53,920 nt of DNA from an uncultured Lachnospiraceae bacterium. Lineage in GTDB: Bacteria; Bacillota; Clostridia; Lachnospirales; Lachnospiraceae. Below are positions 52,042-53,920 of the stretch, in pieces. Below the pieces are notes generated by a model. That model was not told where the DNA came from. It saw only the letters and a list, made by a program, of their open reading frames with translations, and made no database searches. Location: NCBI GenBank assembly GCA_910585605.1, contig CAJUFL010000015.1, positions 14,450 to 68,369 on the forward strand, read 5' to 3'. The translations under genes and the position numbers were made by a program. Numbering within the stretch: position 1 is the first letter of the stretch; each line of letters opens with the position of its first letter.

Positions 52042-52890
52042 ATGAAAATAGGTTTTATTGGCGCCGGAAAAGCAGGATGCAGTCTTGGAAAATATTTTTC
52101 CATTAAGGCTGAGCAGGGCAGAATCCAGGTTGCCGGTTATTATAGTTTGATTGAAGAAGAAGCCAGATGGGCGGCAGCATTTACACATTCCAGGCATTTT
52201 TGTACAGCAGGGGAAGTGATTGCGGCAAGCGATGCCATAATTCTCTCGACTCCGGATGGAGCGATAAAGAAGGTATGGGATGCGATTGATAAAGATAAGA
52301 TTCAGGGCAGGATTTTCTGCCATTTAAGTGGCTCCTTATCATCCGATGTATTTTCAGGAATAGAAGATTACGGTGCATATCCGATTTCTATTCATCCAAT
52401 GTTCGCATTCAGCGATAGAGAATCCGTATATCAGCAATTGAATCAGGTAAGCTTTACTTTGGAAGGGGAGTCCCATGCAGTATCAAGATGGAAAGAAATC
52501 TTTGAAGCACTTGGTAACCCTGTGATTGTGATTTCGAAAGAGGCAAAGCCCAAATACCATACTGCGGCAAGCTTTTTGAGCAACCATGTGCTGGCTGTTT
52601 TGGAAGCAGGTTATCAGCTGTTATCGGAATGCGGGTTTTCTGAAAAAGAGGCGAGGGATTTCAGTTCAGTACTGGTGAGAGGCAATGTAGAACACGCTGT
52701 CAAAAACGGCACTGTAGATGCATTGACCGGACCCATTGAGAGAGCTGATGAATTGACAGTTGCAAGGCATTTGTCAGTGTTAGACAGCAGACAGGAGAGT
52801 ATTTATAAATCCTGTGGAAAAGAATTGTTAGAGCTTGCAAAGAGAAAGAATCCGGGCAGGGATTACCGGAAAATTGCAGAAATGTTATAG
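52042..52890 (+). CDS. DUF2520 Rossmann-fold protein, candidate reductase
   Basis: A 282-residue protein with an N-terminal NAD(P)-binding Rossmann motif IGFIGAGKAGCSLGKYF, then a HPMFAFSDR segment, and the DUF2520 helical C-terminal domain (KYHTAASFLSNHVLAVLEAG, VRGNVEHAVKNG, LTGPIERAD). The fold matches ketopantoate/6-phosphogluconate-type dehydrogenases. It stands 104 nt upstream of panB in the same orientation; in Clostridia this gene commonly neighbours pan genes. A ketopantoate reductase role is an inference. GAGGTGAT precedes the ATG. Confidence 0.85.
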   Translation: MKIGFIGAGKAGCSLGKYFSIKAEQGRIQVAGYYSLIEEEARWAAAFTHSRHFCTAGEVIAASDAIILSTPDGAIKKVWDAIDKDKIQGRIFCHLSGSLSSDVFSGIEDYGAYPISIHPMFAFSDRESVYQQLNQVSFTLEGESHAVSRWKEIFEALGNPVIVISKEAKPKYHTAASFLSNHVLAVLEAGYQLLSECGFSEKEARDFSSVLVRGNVEHAVKNGTVDALTGPIERADELTVARHLSVLDSRQESIYKSCGKELLELAKRKNPGRDYRKIAEML

Positions 52891-52994
52891 GGAAGGTTAG
52901 CACAATGGAATCATAAGTAATTGACAGTTTGACTTGTCGGAATTATCAGCCACTTAATATTCATTGTGCCAGGTTAGATAATAGGAGGAAAGCG

Positions 52995-53822
52995 ATGAAG
53001 AATACAGTATTAACCTTTAAACAGGCAAAAGAAAAGGGTGAAAAGCTGTCCATGCTGACAGCGTATGATTATTCTACTGCGAGACTGATTGATGAGTCAG
53101 GAGTAAATTCCATTTTGGTTGGGGATTCTCTGGGAAATGTTATTTTAGGTTATGAGGATACGATTTCGGTAACGATGGAGGATATGATTCATCATTCAGC
53201 GGCAGTTGCTAGAGGTGCCCAAAATGTACTGGTTATCTGCGATATGCCATTTATGAGTTATCAGACATCTGTGTATGATGCTGTGGTAAATGCAGGCAGG
53301 CTTATGAAGGAAGGTCGTGCAAATGCAGTTAAATTAGAAGGGGGAAAAGAGGTATGTCCCCAGATAAAGGCTATCGTAGATGCAGGAATTCCTGTTTGCG
53401 GGCATTTAGGTCTGACGCCGCAGTCCATTAATGCTTTTGGCGGCTTCAAGGTACAGGCAAAGACTGAGGCAGCGGCAAAGAAGCTGATTGCGGATGCAAA
53501 AGCGGTAGAGGCAGCGGGAGCATTTGCCGTGGTATTGGAGTGTGTTCCGGCAAAGCTTGCAGAGCTTGTGACAAAGGAGCTTTCAATTCCTACCATTGGG
53601 ATTGGTGCAGGTAATGTCTGTGATGGACAGGTACTGGTATATCAGGATATGCTTGGAATGTTTACTGATTTTACCCCAAAGTTTGTCAAGCGTTTTGAGA
53701 ATATCGGAGAGGTTATGAAGCGTGCGTTTGCTGCTTATGATGCAGAGGTAAAAGCGGGTACATTTCCGGACAAGGAGCATGAGTACACCATCAGCGATGA
53801 TGTGTTAGAAAAATTGTATTAA
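52995..53822 (+). CDS. panB: 3-methyl-2-oxobutanoate hydroxymethyltransferase
   Basis: The first committed enzyme of pantothenate (coenzyme A) synthesis: it makes ketopantoate from ketoisovalerate and methylene-tetrahydrofolate. The 275 residues show LTAYDYSTARLIDES, VGDSLGNVILGYEDT, the metal-binding DMPFMSYQ region, and GHLGLTPQSINAFGGF. ATG 52995 follows AGGAGG; the ORF reaches upstream to 52929 without a ribosome site. It probably starts a pan cluster that continues past the window, since only 98 nt without further features remain. Confidence 0.96.
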   Translation: MKNTVLTFKQAKEKGEKLSMLTAYDYSTARLIDESGVNSILVGDSLGNVILGYEDTISVTMEDMIHHSAAVARGAQNVLVICDMPFMSYQTSVYDAVVNAGRLMKEGRANAVKLEGGKEVCPQIKAIVDAGIPVCGHLGLTPQSINAFGGFKVQAKTEAAAKKLIADAKAVEAAGAFAVVLECVPAKLAELVTKELSIPTIGIGAGNVCDGQVLVYQDMLGMFTDFTPKFVKRFENIGEVMKRAFAAYDAEVKAGTFPDKEHEYTISDDVLEKLY

Positions 53823-53920
53823 ATTCTTGTTTAGCTTACTGGGGACGCTTCCATGGCGAGTTGGTGACGGACGCAGGAATCTATGGATATAGGGTTCTAC
53901 GAAAGACACACTTGCGTTCA

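Noticed and set aside
53823..53920. tRNA or other RNA gene in the last 98 nt.
   Set aside because: No cloverleaf or other convincing fold could be found by eye; the segment is probably the gap before the next pan gene.

Overview
The window looks like a chromosomal segment of an anaerobic, spore-forming Firmicute, most likely a butyrate-producing member of the Lachnospiraceae. The grounds are an A+T-rich sequence with strong AGGAGG ribosome binding sites and extended -10 promoters, a complete acetyl-CoA to butyryl-CoA operon, a ptb-buk butyrate kinase branch, an alpha/beta spore protein, a SleL-like LysM-GH18 enzyme, and Firmicute-typical gene orders (tig-clpP-clpX-lon-ysxC and rho-rpmE-DUF1385-prmC-prfA). 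The species cannot be fixed from the sequence alone.

Layout. 1-6300: the end of a coiled-coil protein with a degenerate AAA domain, an MreB-like actin homologue, an unassigned candidate structured RNA, a YgiQ-type radical SAM protein and a methyl-accepting chemotaxis protein. 6350-12940: the operon thl-crt-hbd-bcd-etfB-etfA, from a strong extended -10 promoter to a clear terminator. The first three intercistronic gaps are long and carry hairpins; the last two are short and plain. 13050-16300: two GNAT acetyltransferases flanking a frameshifted DUF6881 gene, then a purine-type NCS2 permease. 16400-19990: a LysM-GH18 protein convergent with ptb-buk on the minus strand. 20150-26200: a giant sortase-type surface protein and a spore protein. 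26260-32730: the proteostasis cluster tig-clpP-clpX-lon-ysxC. 32727-34530 minus: malic enzyme and DUF4364. 34586-40800: rho, rpmE, DUF1385, prmC, prfA, hisC. 40986-44730: DUF5688, a TetR regulator with a lone receiver protein, rarA and a small membrane protein. 44900-48900: SEC-C protein, gltX and a UvrD-like helicase. 48878-53920: a subtilisin-like protease on the minus strand, a small helical protein, an orphan zinc-type binding lipoprotein, a membrane protein, and a DUF2520 Rossmann protein followed by panB.

How the genes work together. Thl, Crt, Hbd and Bcd/EtfAB convert acetyl-CoA to butyryl-CoA, with energy conservation by flavin-based electron bifurcation expected from the family. Ptb and Buk then yield butyrate and ATP. 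The most unusual observation is a 105-nt element found twice, ending at the ribosome binding site of bcd and of buk. The copies are alignable over their whole length, face the same way relative to the downstream gene, and contain palindromes. It therefore links the two separately transcribed halves of the pathway. Other leads are the candidate RNA between mreB and the radical SAM gene, palindromes overlapping or just downstream of promoters (ptb, malic enzyme, thl), the split DUF6881 gene, and the DUF2520-panB pair, which may supply ketopantoate reductase activity.
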